Below, piece after piece: positions 1-7,401 of a stretch of DNA of 58,567 nt (the stretch's first letter is position 1; every line of letters begins with the position of its first letter). A program made the translations under genes and the position numbers. Under the pieces are notes generated by a model that saw only the letters and a program-made list of their open reading frames with translations, was not told the DNA's origin and made no database searches. Source of the DNA: Oscillospiraceae bacterium (lineage in GTDB: Bacteria; Bacillota; Clostridia; Oscillospirales; CAG-272); contig SVRZ01000013.1 in assembly GCA_015064555.1 (NCBI GenBank), forward strand, positions 1-58,567. Direction: 5' to 3'.

Positions 1-163
1 CGTAAGCCCTATATTTTCGCATGTTTTCGCTGTGACGGAAAAAGAAAAAACTGTTTTCTTTTTGGCAAATGAAAGCGGTATAGGCAAGTATCATATTTGG
101 TCTTTTTCTGATAAAGTTGTGAAAAAACTGCGTGAACATAAAAATCTGCGAGTTGAAAAGTGA
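1..163 (+). CDS. C-terminal end of an unknown protein (partial)
   Basis: An open frame runs from the left edge (first complete codon at base 2) to a TGA at 161-163 and gives about 53 residues ending in LRVEK. The beginning lies outside the window. The visible part is mixed hydrophobic and charged, with no motif I recognise. Right after the stop the sequence passes into the first hairpin array. It could be the tail of a real gene or of a decayed one; nothing here decides that. Confidence 0.45.
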   Translation, partial: VSPIFSHVFAVTEKEKTVFFLANESGIGKYHIWSFSDKVVKKLREHKNLRVEK

Positions 164-175
164 GACTTTAAGGTA

Positions 176-464
176 TTACAACCCCCATTTTCCAACAACT
201 AAGTTTGCCCCCAGGGGCAAGTGAAGTTGCCTTCGGCAGTGAAGTTCACTGCGTGAGTGAAGTTTCGCCTGACGGCGAAGTGGAGCGAACTTAACTTCAC
301 TTTGCAAGCATAGCGAGCAAAACTTCACTGTGAGGAAATTTGCAGAGCAATTTGACGAACAACTTCACTACGAGCGAGAGCGAGTAACTTCACCTTATCA
401 GGGACAAATAATGATTTCGAGCGAAACTCGAAACTTCAATTTACATCTGTTTGGTATAACATAT
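176..464. repeat. Word-and-hairpin array 1 (word GTGAAGTT / AACTTCAC)
   Basis: This stretch fills the gap between the stop at 163 and the gene at 496. It starts with TTACAACCCCC at 176-186. The 8-mer GTGAAGTT occurs at 221, 239 and 257, exactly 18 nt apart, and then in the opposite orientation as AACTTCAC at 293, 321, 361 and 386, with a degenerate copy at 432. Between words lie hairpins such as TTGCCCCCAGGGGCAA (205-220), TGCCTTCGGCA (228-238), TCACTGCGTGA (246-256) and TTCGCCTGACGGCGAA (264-279). The right half is more degenerate. It ends with a 25-nt module (440-464, starting TTTACATCTG and ending ATAACATAT) that is also found at 1484-1508. Open frames here are not convincing as genes. Confidence 0.85.
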
Positions 465-495
465 CGAATATGCAATCATGAAAAGGAGGTAATAA

Positions 496-1197
496 ATGCG
501 ATATTTCAAGTATAAAAACACTAAGAAAAATATGAACAATGCTTTGAAAGAGCAATACTTGACTTTGACAAAAGACGAAAAACGCACTGTTAGAAAAGAA
601 AAACTTTGTCGAAGATGCAGTAGCATGGTTGCATTTATAATCTTTTTCTCCTGTATGTTCGCTTCCATATATCTTCTCAAAATAATCCCCCATCCAAGCA
701 ATCAGTGGTTAGAGGTTCTCGTTGTTTTAGGAAAAGTAATCACTGGATTTATCTTGCTCTTAGTTAGTGGATTTTTGACCTACGGAATAACATATCCTTT
801 GTGGAAAAAGGTTGAGTCATTTAGTATTCCTTTAATTAAAAAAGAAATTTTTTCAAAAGCATGTGCCCATTTGCGAGATTACTATGGACTGCAAGATCCA
901 TACATTATAACGAAATGCTATGATTCGACTGATGGAAATTTCAAAAATCATGATGTGTGTATATTTGTCGTTAATGATGAACTTCGCATTACTACCGACT
1001 TGATCCGAGGATTTCTTCATGGGCATAGAGATTTAGGATGCTACATATTCAAACGAGATGAAATAGTAATTTCAAAGAAACGCGAAAATAATCTTTTGAT
1101 TGTCGAACTTAAAGCAGAAGATACCATTTTTCTGTTGGGATACCGAGCAAAAAGGTTTGTAGAAAATAGTTTTTTAACAAGAACAGATGATAAATAA
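496..1197 (+). CDS. Unknown two-helix membrane protein
   Basis: A 233-residue protein starts at an ATG behind a strong AAAAGGAGG at 480-488. The first 45 residues are basic and rich in Lys/Arg. Two hydrophobic helices follow at about 44-63 and 73-99. The remaining soluble part (about 135 residues) probably faces the cytoplasm, judging from the positive N-terminus. I see no catalytic motif and do not recognise the family. The gene is visibly more AT-rich than the enzymes after 6000, and it sits between two hairpin arrays that share their end modules, so it may have travelled with them. It could be a membrane sensor or an accessory protein; that is speculation. Confidence 0.75.
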   Translation: MRYFKYKNTKKNMNNALKEQYLTLTKDEKRTVRKEKLCRRCSSMVAFIIFFSCMFASIYLLKIIPHPSNQWLEVLVVLGKVITGFILLLVSGFLTYGITYPLWKKVESFSIPLIKKEIFSKACAHLRDYYGLQDPYIITKCYDSTDGNFKNHDVCIFVVNDELRITTDLIRGFLHGHRDLGCYIFKRDEIVISKKRENNLLIVELKAEDTIFLLGYRAKRFVENSFLTRTDDK

Positions 1198-1212
1198 ATA
1201 TACCTTTTGGCT

Positions 1213-1508
1213 TTACAACCCCCGTTTTTGACAGGGCACGTCGAGTCCGTCGTGTGTCTCACACGTCGGCTCGACGTCGATATGCGCCGCTGACGCGTCG
1301 CTCGATATGTCTGCGACTCGATATGGCGCTAAAGCGCTCGATATGCCCTGCGGGGCGAGGAGAAAAGGCGCAATCGACACTCGTTGCCACAGGCAACATA
1401 TCGAATTTCGAGCAAAGCGAGAAATATATCGAATGGTCGCAAAGCGACCATATATCGAGTTGCGTAGCAACATATCGACAAATTTTACATCTGTTTGGTA
1501 TAACATAT
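1213..1508. repeat. Word-and-hairpin array 2 (word TCGATATG / CATATCGA)
   Basis: It begins with the same TTACAACCCCC as array 1 (1213-1223), 15 nt after the stop of the previous gene. A long hairpin (about 1238-1276) comes first. TCGATATG follows at 1277, 1302, 1318 and 1338, then the complementary ATATCGA at 1398, 1426, 1452 and 1472, giving four copies each way. Hairpins between words include GCGCTAAAGCGC, CCCTGCGGG, GTTGCCACAGGCAAC, TGGTCGCAAAGCGACCA and GTTGCGTAGCAAC. The end module at 1484-1508 is identical to 440-464 of array 1. Several short open frames cross the region but are products of the repeats. Confidence 0.88.
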
Positions 1509-1640
1509 GCTCCCTGCGAGCCACGCCTCATGCGAGGCGGTGCTACGCACCCTGCTTCGGCACACCGAAGCGCTCGCGGAGCAATCCATGCCGCCGTCCT
1601 TGCAAGCGTTTCTTGCAGATACGGGGCTCGATCATCTAAG
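1509..1640. repeat. Run of short hairpins without a constant word
   Basis: Directly after array 2 comes a string of short inverted repeats: GCTCCCTGCGAGC, CCTCATGCGAGG, GGTGCTACGCACC, GCTTCGGCACACCGAAGC and TGCAAGCGTTTCTTGCA. They resemble the hairpins of the array but no repeated word separates them. The run stops just before the ribosome binding site of the gene at 1655. It may be an eroded neighbouring array. Confidence 0.6.
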
Positions 1641-1654
1641 AAAGGAGCAATGCC

Positions 1655-2710
1655 TTGGAGGAACCAAAGAAGAGTGTTATAGAAGTAATATCAAAGACGA
1701 TTGCGAATGAGGTTGAGGACGAAAACTTTTCTCCTTCGCTTGCGGATATGCAAGCCGATTCTTCATGCTCGGATGAAATCAATCGTGCTTATGTCGAAGA
1801 GATCAAGGCGTATCAGGCTAATCCCACTTCGCCTTGCAATAAAGCCACTGCACTTAAACTATTAAAGCGCTTTGCACGTATGGAATTTCACGATTTTTGG
1901 ATTACTCCTGTCAGAGAATATTTTCCTGCAGTCAGCGAGGGCACGATGAAGTTATGCGAACGCGTTTATCCGCACGACGAGGCGATCCGATATGCTAAAG
2001 AATTAATTTTAACGCTTTCGGTTAAAGAATTGGCAAAGGATTTTCTTTACGGTGTCGCACATAATGCTCCGGAATATCGAACTGCTCTCGCTTGCTATTA
2101 CTACGTAAAAAATCTTCCCGAGCACGAGTTCAAGAAGTGCTGGGTGGGTCAATCACCGGGTAAAAACGGTCAGATGATTGACCGATATAACGAAACCGCC
2201 TGTGAGGTATGCGGATATAATTATTCGGTGAGTAAAGAGGCAAAGATGCAGTTTTATTGGGCAAACACAGAAATGGGGAAATTTTATTTTGACGGAATAA
2301 TGAATCGCTCCTATCTTAACACGGCAATCATCTTTCTCGAGGAATATAAGCGTCTTAACCGCCCTGTACACTCGGTGGGCGATTACGAGCATTTTATGAG
2401 GATCGTAGATGCTATCGAAAGCACTCCTGACAATATGACCTCGGGTAAGCTTCGACGTGAATTAAAAAAGTCCGGTCTTTTATCAATGACTCTTGACGAG
2501 ATAGCGGTATTTATTGATATGCTCGGTTATCTGGATATTCTTCACCCCGAGGATTCTCACGGTATGCTATATACTCATACGCAAACTAAAGATATGCTCC
2601 ATCCCTTGAGTGCGTGGGGCAATGCAGAGCATCCCGTAAACCGCTGGACGGGAAAAAACGGTATTGACTACGATAGCATTTCAATGCTTTTTGATGGGAT
2701 TTACGACTGA
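1655..2710 (+). CDS. Unknown 351-residue soluble protein
   Basis: The frame starts at a TTG preceded by AAAGGAG at 1641-1647, a well spaced site, so TTG is the likely start. The protein is acidic and mostly helical by eye, with no signal peptide or membrane helix. A CEVCGY cysteine pair occurs near residue 190 in a stretch with aromatic residues, possibly half of a zinc site. The C-terminal third has a helix-turn-helix-like stretch (SGKLRRELKKSGLLSMTLDEIAVFIDMLGYLDIL) suggestive of a winged-helix fold, but this is a weak reading. I do not recognise the family. It lies alone between a hairpin array and a serine hydrolase gene. Confidence 0.75.
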   Translation: MEEPKKSVIEVISKTIANEVEDENFSPSLADMQADSSCSDEINRAYVEEIKAYQANPTSPCNKATALKLLKRFARMEFHDFWITPVREYFPAVSEGTMKLCERVYPHDEAIRYAKELILTLSVKELAKDFLYGVAHNAPEYRTALACYYYVKNLPEHEFKKCWVGQSPGKNGQMIDRYNETACEVCGYNYSVSKEAKMQFYWANTEMGKFYFDGIMNRSYLNTAIIFLEEYKRLNRPVHSVGDYEHFMRIVDAIESTPDNMTSGKLRRELKKSGLLSMTLDEIAVFIDMLGYLDILHPEDSHGMLYTHTQTKDMLHPLSAWGNAEHPVNRWTGKNGIDYDSISMLFDGIYD

Positions 2711-2812
2711 AAATATACTGTTTGGAGATTTGACAACTGTTATTTTTGAGCAAACCTCAAAAGTTTGTTTTACAGTAATAATAATTAACATATCAAAGGA
2801 GAACTTACGTAA

Positions 2813-3829
2813 ATGCGACATTTAGAGAATTGTGTAAAAAAGTTGATTGAGGATAAAACTGTTGAGAATATCATCGTCAGGGTAGGACGAGGAGATGACA
2901 TTGTTTTTGAAATTAAGAGCTCTGCATCGAACAGGGTGCTTACCGATCAGACGTTGTTTGATATGGCATCGGTAACTAAAATTGTTGTAACAACCTCATT
3001 GGCACTGATTGCTATCGATAAAGGTATGCTTTCTCCGGACGATTTGGTGAGCAAATTTTTCCCTGTGCCCGAAGATAAGAAAAATCTTACGGTTCAACAT
3101 TTGCTGACACACACGATTGGAATCGGGCACAAGTCTCTCCTTGGAAGCAACGGCGCACTTGAGACTATTCAAGAATACATATTAGGTATTCCGTCCGATA
3201 TTCCTATTGGTACAAATGTACGGTACAGTTGTCCGGGATTTATTTTGCTTGGTCGTATATTGGAGACCATCTTTAAAAAAGGCCTTGATGAGGCTTTTTA
3301 TGAATACGTTGCAATACCGATTGGAATGAATGCGTCGGTTTTTTTGCCGGATAAACTAAATGATATTGTCAATTCCAATTTGCACGAAGACCAAAAGGGA
3401 ATCGTCAATGATTATAACTGCCGTTATCTTGGCGGCGTCTGCGGCAATGCGGGCCTTTTCTCTGATCTTACGGATATGACGATTTACGCAAAATTTTTGC
3501 TTGCACACGGTGACCCGTTGGTATCCAAGAATACTTTTGAATTAGCTGTGAAAAACCACACCGAAGGTATGGATGAAGCGCGCGGATTGGGTTATTTGTA
3601 TGTTGATGACCGTTATTCGCAGACGGGAGGTCTCTTCCCGACGGGAAGCATTGGCCATTGCGGTCACACAGGTCAATCAATATTTGTCGATTTCAAGAGC
3701 GGGTTATATGTAATCATTTTATCTGATGCTACCGTGAGTACAATTAAAAAATATGGCAAAGAAAATTATGGAGAAGTCATGCAAATGCGCCACGATATTC
3801 ATGCTGCAATTAAGGCAGCTCTGGATTGA
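2813..3829 (+). CDS. Serine hydrolase of the class C beta-lactamase fold
   Basis: A 338-residue enzyme of the beta-lactamase/D-alanyl-D-alanine carboxypeptidase/EstB superfamily. The SxxK motif is SVTK (Ser53, Lys56), and the third motif is HTG at 285-287, the usual variant of KTG. The second motif reads YSC (138-140) where YAN or YSN is usual. No signal peptide is visible, so a cytoplasmic esterase or peptidase role is more likely than antibiotic resistance; the substrate cannot be told. The start ATG has AAAGGAG about 11 nt upstream. It is followed by a small hairpin array rather than an obvious terminator. Confidence 0.88.
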   Translation: MRHLENCVKKLIEDKTVENIIVRVGRGDDIVFEIKSSASNRVLTDQTLFDMASVTKIVVTTSLALIAIDKGMLSPDDLVSKFFPVPEDKKNLTVQHLLTHTIGIGHKSLLGSNGALETIQEYILGIPSDIPIGTNVRYSCPGFILLGRILETIFKKGLDEAFYEYVAIPIGMNASVFLPDKLNDIVNSNLHEDQKGIVNDYNCRYLGGVCGNAGLFSDLTDMTIYAKFLLAHGDPLVSKNTFELAVKNHTEGMDEARGLGYLYVDDRYSQTGGLFPTGSIGHCGHTGQSIFVDFKSGLYVIILSDATVSTIKKYGKENYGEVMQMRHDIHAAIKAALD

Positions 3830-3841
3830 TGCCTTAATTAT

Positions 3842-4040
3842 ACTTTGGTCTTATGACGCACGTCGAAAGCGACGTGATATACACCTGTCGGTGCGTGATA
3901 TGGCTTTGCGGAGCCGTAAGGAATTTTTGCGCGATGCGTTCCGCGCGCACAAAGTGCGCATAGACGCTCTCAAGCTTGCCCGGGAAGAAGCAAGCGAAAC
4001 CAAAACTTGGCTTCACTTTTTTAAAGAGCAATAACTTCAC
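3842..4040. repeat. Word-and-hairpin array 3 (word GTGATAT), short
   Basis: This is the gap between the serine hydrolase and the membrane protein at 4057. The word GTGATAT occurs at 3874 and 3895. Hairpins CGTCGAAAGCGACG (3861-3874), CACCTGTCGGTG (3882-3893) and GGCTTTGCGGAGCC (3902-3915) alternate with it, and a further perfect hairpin GCGCACAAAGTGCGC sits at 3947-3961. After that the pattern fades, though an AACTTCAC like the word of array 1 lies at 4033-4040. No inverted half is visible, so this looks like a partial or eroded array. Confidence 0.65.
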
Positions 4041-4056
4041 AGAAGGGATAAACAAT

Positions 4057-4617
4057 ATGAAAGATTCCGAATTACGCAAGATGGCAAAAGAGCTTACATT
4101 GCCAACGGAAAAAGCAGTAGTGCAGAAGCAGGATAAAGCAGACCGCTTTGAAATCAAAAACCCGAGATGGGCTTTGTGGTTTTGTACCGTTGTCGCGGCA
4201 GGATTCTTTATAGCCTTTTGCATCCTCTTGAATTTAACGATGCGGCATAAGATTCCCTTCGAAAATATATATCTTGGCTACATAGCCTTATGCGTGTCGC
4301 TCATAGGCGCGGTGGGGGTATGGATCTGCGCTTATGAAAGACTTGCGTATGCTGACGGAGTTTACACCTACCGTCCGCCATTCGGAAAAGCAAGTGTTGC
4401 GAGAGCCGAGGATATAAAGAAGGTAAAGATTTTGAAAATCTATACCTTGGGCAAATGCGGAATTCACAAGAAAATAAGAGTTATCTTTTATGATAAGAGC
4501 AAAAACGTTTTGATTAAAATAATAGATGACGGAACGATTGATAAGAGCGAAGTATTTGAAAAATCGTTAAAAGTAAATCATATAAAGCTTTCACGTGTAG
4601 AGGAGCATAGGTATTGA
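4057..4617 (+). CDS. Unknown membrane protein with two helices, possibly PH-like
   Basis: The ATG at 4057 follows AGAAGGGATA at 4041-4050 and gives 186 residues; an in-frame start further upstream would read through repeat sequence and is less likely. A charged N-terminal 45 residues leads into two hydrophobic helices around 48-68 and 78-98. A C-terminal part follows with beta-strand-like alternation (DGVYTYRPPFGKASVARAED, then KIRVIFYDKSKNVLIKI). This order is typical of small bacterial membrane proteins with a PH-like (bPH) domain, but I cannot confirm that. No neighbour suggests a role. Confidence 0.7.
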   Translation: MKDSELRKMAKELTLPTEKAVVQKQDKADRFEIKNPRWALWFCTVVAAGFFIAFCILLNLTMRHKIPFENIYLGYIALCVSLIGAVGVWICAYERLAYADGVYTYRPPFGKASVARAEDIKKVKILKIYTLGKCGIHKKIRVIFYDKSKNVLIKIIDDGTIDKSEVFEKSLKVNHIKLSRVEEHRY

Positions 4618-4664
4618 TCTGCAGCTCTGATGCAACCCTTTGACGGTGAAAAAGGAGGATAAAT

Positions 4665-4766
4665 ATGAAGCCGATAAGCATAAAGAATTTTCATAAAGTT
4701 CCTGTTTTGATGAATTTGTTGTTATTGATCGGTATTCCGATTTGCATTTGTATCTACGTCGTTTAA
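4665..4766 (+). CDS. Small membrane peptide, 33 residues
   Basis: ATG at 4665 is preceded by an excellent AAAGGAGG (4651-4658). The ORF encodes 33 residues and ends with TAA at 4764-4766. The first 11 residues are basic and polar (MKPISIKNFHK); the rest is one hydrophobic stretch (VPVLMNLLLLIGIPICICIYVV), enough for a single membrane helix. Strong translation signals and amphipathic layout support a real micropeptide, perhaps regulatory or toxin-like. The family is unknown to me. Confidence 0.5.
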   Translation: MKPISIKNFHKVPVLMNLLLLIGIPICICIYVV

Positions 4767-4834
4767 TTAAATGACGATGCTGTGCATCACCGTCCAAGCG
4801 ATAGAGTATGCTCAGATCACCGAAAGGAGAAAAA

Positions 4835-4918
4835 ATGATTCTATATCGTCCAATAGGAGAAAAGGAAAATATCCGGTACGGTAAAGAATTCGGAAGAGAG
4901 GATTTATTGTGGAATTAA
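4835..4918 (+). CDS. Very small ORF overlapping the next gene
   Basis: ATG at 4835 follows CGAAAGGAG and encodes 27 residues, beginning MILYRPIGEKE. Its stop overlaps the GTG start of the acyltransferase by 10 nt. The opening resembles the N-terminus of a known family of proteins beginning LYRPVG.KE, so it may be the remnant of a deleted gene. It could equally act as a leader peptide that couples translation to the acyltransferase. Confidence 0.35.
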   Translation: MILYRPIGEKENIRYGKEFGREDLLWN

Positions 4919-5976
4919 GAAAAAGTGCAGGTAGCAACAGACTGGATTATGTAGACGTTTACAGAGCATTAGGAATTATTCTTATGGTTATGGGACACAT
5001 CGGATTCGGCGATATCTTTGACCATTTCATTCACGCTTTTCATATGCCGATGTTTTTTATACTTTCCGGATTCCTGTATAACACCGAAAAAAACGCAACG
5101 ATCTCAATTAAACAATTTGTAAAAAAGAAAGCGAAGGCTTTGCTTATCCCATATCTTGCTTTTTCTTTGATACATATTCCTGTATGGCTTATATTGGAAG
5201 GTTTTAGCTATGAGCCGTTGCTTAATTTGCTGCTTTTCAGCACCAAGGAACTTCCGGTCGCTGATGCACTGTGGTTTCTGGTTGCACTTTTTGTTGCAGA
5301 TATTACATATTTTTTGTTAAGAAGGTTCATAAAAAATAAATTTATTTTTCACGGATGTGTTGTAGTTATCTCCGTGACGGGTTGTCTGATTAAGCCTTTG
5401 CTTTCTGTTGTTCTTCCGTTTGCTTTAGGACCTGCGATGGTTGGACTGGGCTTATTTGATATCGGATGCTCGATACGTAGTGCGAAAAACAAATGGATAT
5501 TCCCAAAATTGCTCGATCTTAAATGGTATTTTTGGATTGTACTCACATTAGGTACGTCCGCTTTGATCTTTTTGAACGGCTATATTAATATGCGTTCAGA
5601 GAAATATGCAATTGTGCCGTTGTTCTTTGTGGTTTCCATGTTATCATTCTTTGTTTTGATAACACTTTCCAAATTTATCTGTAAAATTTTCGGAAAGACA
5701 ATTATATGCAGTTGGTTAAAATCGATAGGCGAGAATTCTATCGTATACGTATGCACAAATCAAGTTGTGATAATCGTAGTCAGATATCTGACTTCATTTC
5801 TTCCGGAAACGAGCACCGTGATGCTATTGGTAAAGCTATTATTCACACTTGTTCTTTCCCTGACGTTCCTATGGTGCATATCTTTATTCATAGCAAAAAC
5901 ACCGGCGCGTACGTTGATAGGACGCTTTAATACGGATAGTACAAAAAACAAACGCGAAGTCGGAGTAGGCGCATAA
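4909..5976 (+). CDS. Acyltransferase family 3 membrane protein
   Basis: A 355-residue integral membrane protein with about ten hydrophobic helices. The N-terminal signature (RLDYVDVYRALGIILMVMGH, then HAFHMPMFFILSGFLY) is that of acyltransferase family 3 (OafA/NodX/fucose O-acetylase type), with the family's conserved Arg and His in the first segment. Such enzymes move acetyl or other acyl groups onto sugars of surface polysaccharides across the membrane. The start is a GTG at 4909 with AGAGAGG at 4895-4901; a short ORF overlaps it. The acceptor cannot be inferred, as no polysaccharide cluster surrounds it. Confidence 0.88.
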   Translation: MELRKSAGSNRLDYVDVYRALGIILMVMGHIGFGDIFDHFIHAFHMPMFFILSGFLYNTEKNATISIKQFVKKKAKALLIPYLAFSLIHIPVWLILEGFSYEPLLNLLLFSTKELPVADALWFLVALFVADITYFLLRRFIKNKFIFHGCVVVISVTGCLIKPLLSVVLPFALGPAMVGLGLFDIGCSIRSAKNKWIFPKLLDLKWYFWIVLTLGTSALIFLNGYINMRSEKYAIVPLFFVVSMLSFFVLITLSKFICKIFGKTIICSWLKSIGENSIVYVCTNQVVIIVVRYLTSFLPETSTVMLLVKLLFTLVLSLTFLWCISLFIAKTPARTLIGRFNTDSTKNKREVGVGA

Positions 5977-6012
5977 GCTTTATTCCGAGAAGAGCTATTG
6001 ATAGGAGTCACT

Positions 6013-7401
6013 ATGTACGATATACAAAGCAGATGGAGGCTTGACGGGGCGAATCTCAGATATTACGGCTTGCGAAATCAGCCGCATATGTTTAAGAATA
6101 CCGTGAGGCTTACGCGAGCGCAGAAAAGAATAATTGAAAAGCTCCCCTCTCGCCTCACCGAGGAAGAGTTAGGCATACTTAAGGGGCTTATCGGTGTGCA
6201 GATAGTGAAGGCCGAGGAAAAAAGGATAATACCATCCGGACTTGATGATGCAAGATTTTGCACGACCTGTATAGCAAACGATTTTATGATCCCCGGGATT
6301 GAATTTGACGGGGAGGGCAGATGCCCTATCTGTCAATCTGCAGATAAAACGAAGGATCTCAGAAGCGTTGTTCCGATTATGAACAGCTTTCCCCCGGCAA
6401 AGAGGTCGCGCTTTGACGTTGCCTTGTTTTACACGGGAGGCAAGGATTCGACCTATCTGCTCTATTACCTCGCGAAGGTGCTGAAGCTTCGCGTTCTTGC
6501 GCTTACCTGGGAGATCCCATTTATGTCCAAATGCGCGAGGGAAAGTATCGACAATGCGAAGAAATATTTACATTCTGTAGAGTTTATCTCCAGAAAGGCT
6601 TCGGATGACGATCTTAAAAAGATATACCGCAGATTATATTCGCTGAGCGAAAACGCCTGTGCCTGTCCCTCTCTTGCGTACGTTCTCTTTTATCCCGAGC
6701 TTGTTGCAAACAGGGTTCCGTACTTTGTGGCGGGTAACGAGCCGGCGCAGCTTATAGGCTTATATTTTAACCATATGGCGCCGCGGATAGCATATACCTT
6801 TCCTCGGAATAAGGCACTGAATCTCTTGATCAATATCGGCAGAATACTGACTCTTCATCCACCCTTCAGAAGCGGACAATTCCATACACTTGCCACTATG
6901 AAGCAGCTTGCATACGGAGATAATAAAATAAAGAATATGGTGGGCTATTCGAATGAGCTTGTGTATAACGTGTGCGAGGCGATAAAGGAGGCACCGGGTA
7001 TTTTAGCTCCCCTGAAAAGAGCGATCCGCTCATCCTCTCGGTCGGGCAACATTCCCGCATTCGTGCAGGTCGATCTTGACGAAATATGCGATGGCAATTA
7101 TGAATGGAGAAGCATCAAGGATACCATAATCCGTGAGTGCGGATGGGTTCCTCCGGAGGAGGACGATAAGGGATTACATACGAGCTGTCAGATAGAAAGA
7201 TGCAAGGAGCATTCTCAATTCGTGAGATTTTACCATATGCGAAGCAGTATGATCCCATTCAGCGCGCTTGAGATAGCAATCGCAAGCCGCAATAAAAATC
7301 TGACACGCGATGAGGCGCTCGGAGAGCTGAGAGCCTCCCTCGGATTCTCGCTTGACGAGGTGCCCGAATGTGCAATTATGAGGGAGTATCTTAAGAAATG
7401 A
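6013..7401 (+). CDS. PP-loop ATPase with zinc ribbon (N-acetyl sugar amidotransferase-like)
   Basis: The ATG at 6013, just after ATAGGAGTCACT, is preferred over an upstream TTG and gives 462 residues. Two cysteine pairs (C83/C86 and C104/C107) frame a segment IPGIEFDGEGRC like the zinc knuckle of WbpG/PseA-type amidotransferases. The PP-loop follows as YTGGKDS (140-146), which binds ATP to adenylate a substrate. The C-terminal part has further cysteines (SCQIERC). Likely roles are amidation or thiolation of a small molecule or sugar. It overlaps the next gene by ATGA, so the two proteins are translationally coupled; that partner is a flavodoxin-ferredoxin, suggesting that the reaction needs electrons or sulfur. 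The substrate is unknown. Confidence 0.8.
   Translation: MYDIQSRWRLDGANLRYYGLRNQPHMFKNTVRLTRAQKRIIEKLPSRLTEEELGILKGLIGVQIVKAEEKRIIPSGLDDARFCTTCIANDFMIPGIEFDGEGRCPICQSADKTKDLRSVVPIMNSFPPAKRSRFDVALFYTGGKDSTYLLYYLAKVLKLRVLALTWEIPFMSKCARESIDNAKKYLHSVEFISRKASDDDLKKIYRRLYSLSENACACPSLAYVLFYPELVANRVPYFVAGNEPAQLIGLYFNHMAPRIAYTFPRNKALNLLINIGRILTLHPPFRSGQFHTLATMKQLAYGDNKIKNMVGYSNELVYNVCEAIKEAPGILAPLKRAIRSSSRSGNIPAFVQVDLDEICDGNYEWRSIKDTIIRECGWVPPEEDDKGLHTSCQIERCKEHSQFVRFYHMRSSMIPFSALEIAIASRNKNLTRDEALGELRASLGFSLDEVPECAIMREYLKK

Noticed and set aside
176-1508. CRISPR arrays
   Set aside because: Repeated words are only 7-8 nt, the intervals are self-complementary, the word inverts midway, and no cas gene is present.
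1254-1710. Several overlapping ORFs across array 2 and the hairpin run
   Set aside because: They encode repeat-derived Arg/Cys/Ser-rich peptides with no ribosome binding site and lie in several frames at once.
2711-2812. Promoter TTGACA at about 2732
   Set aside because: No acceptable -10 lies 16-18 nt downstream.
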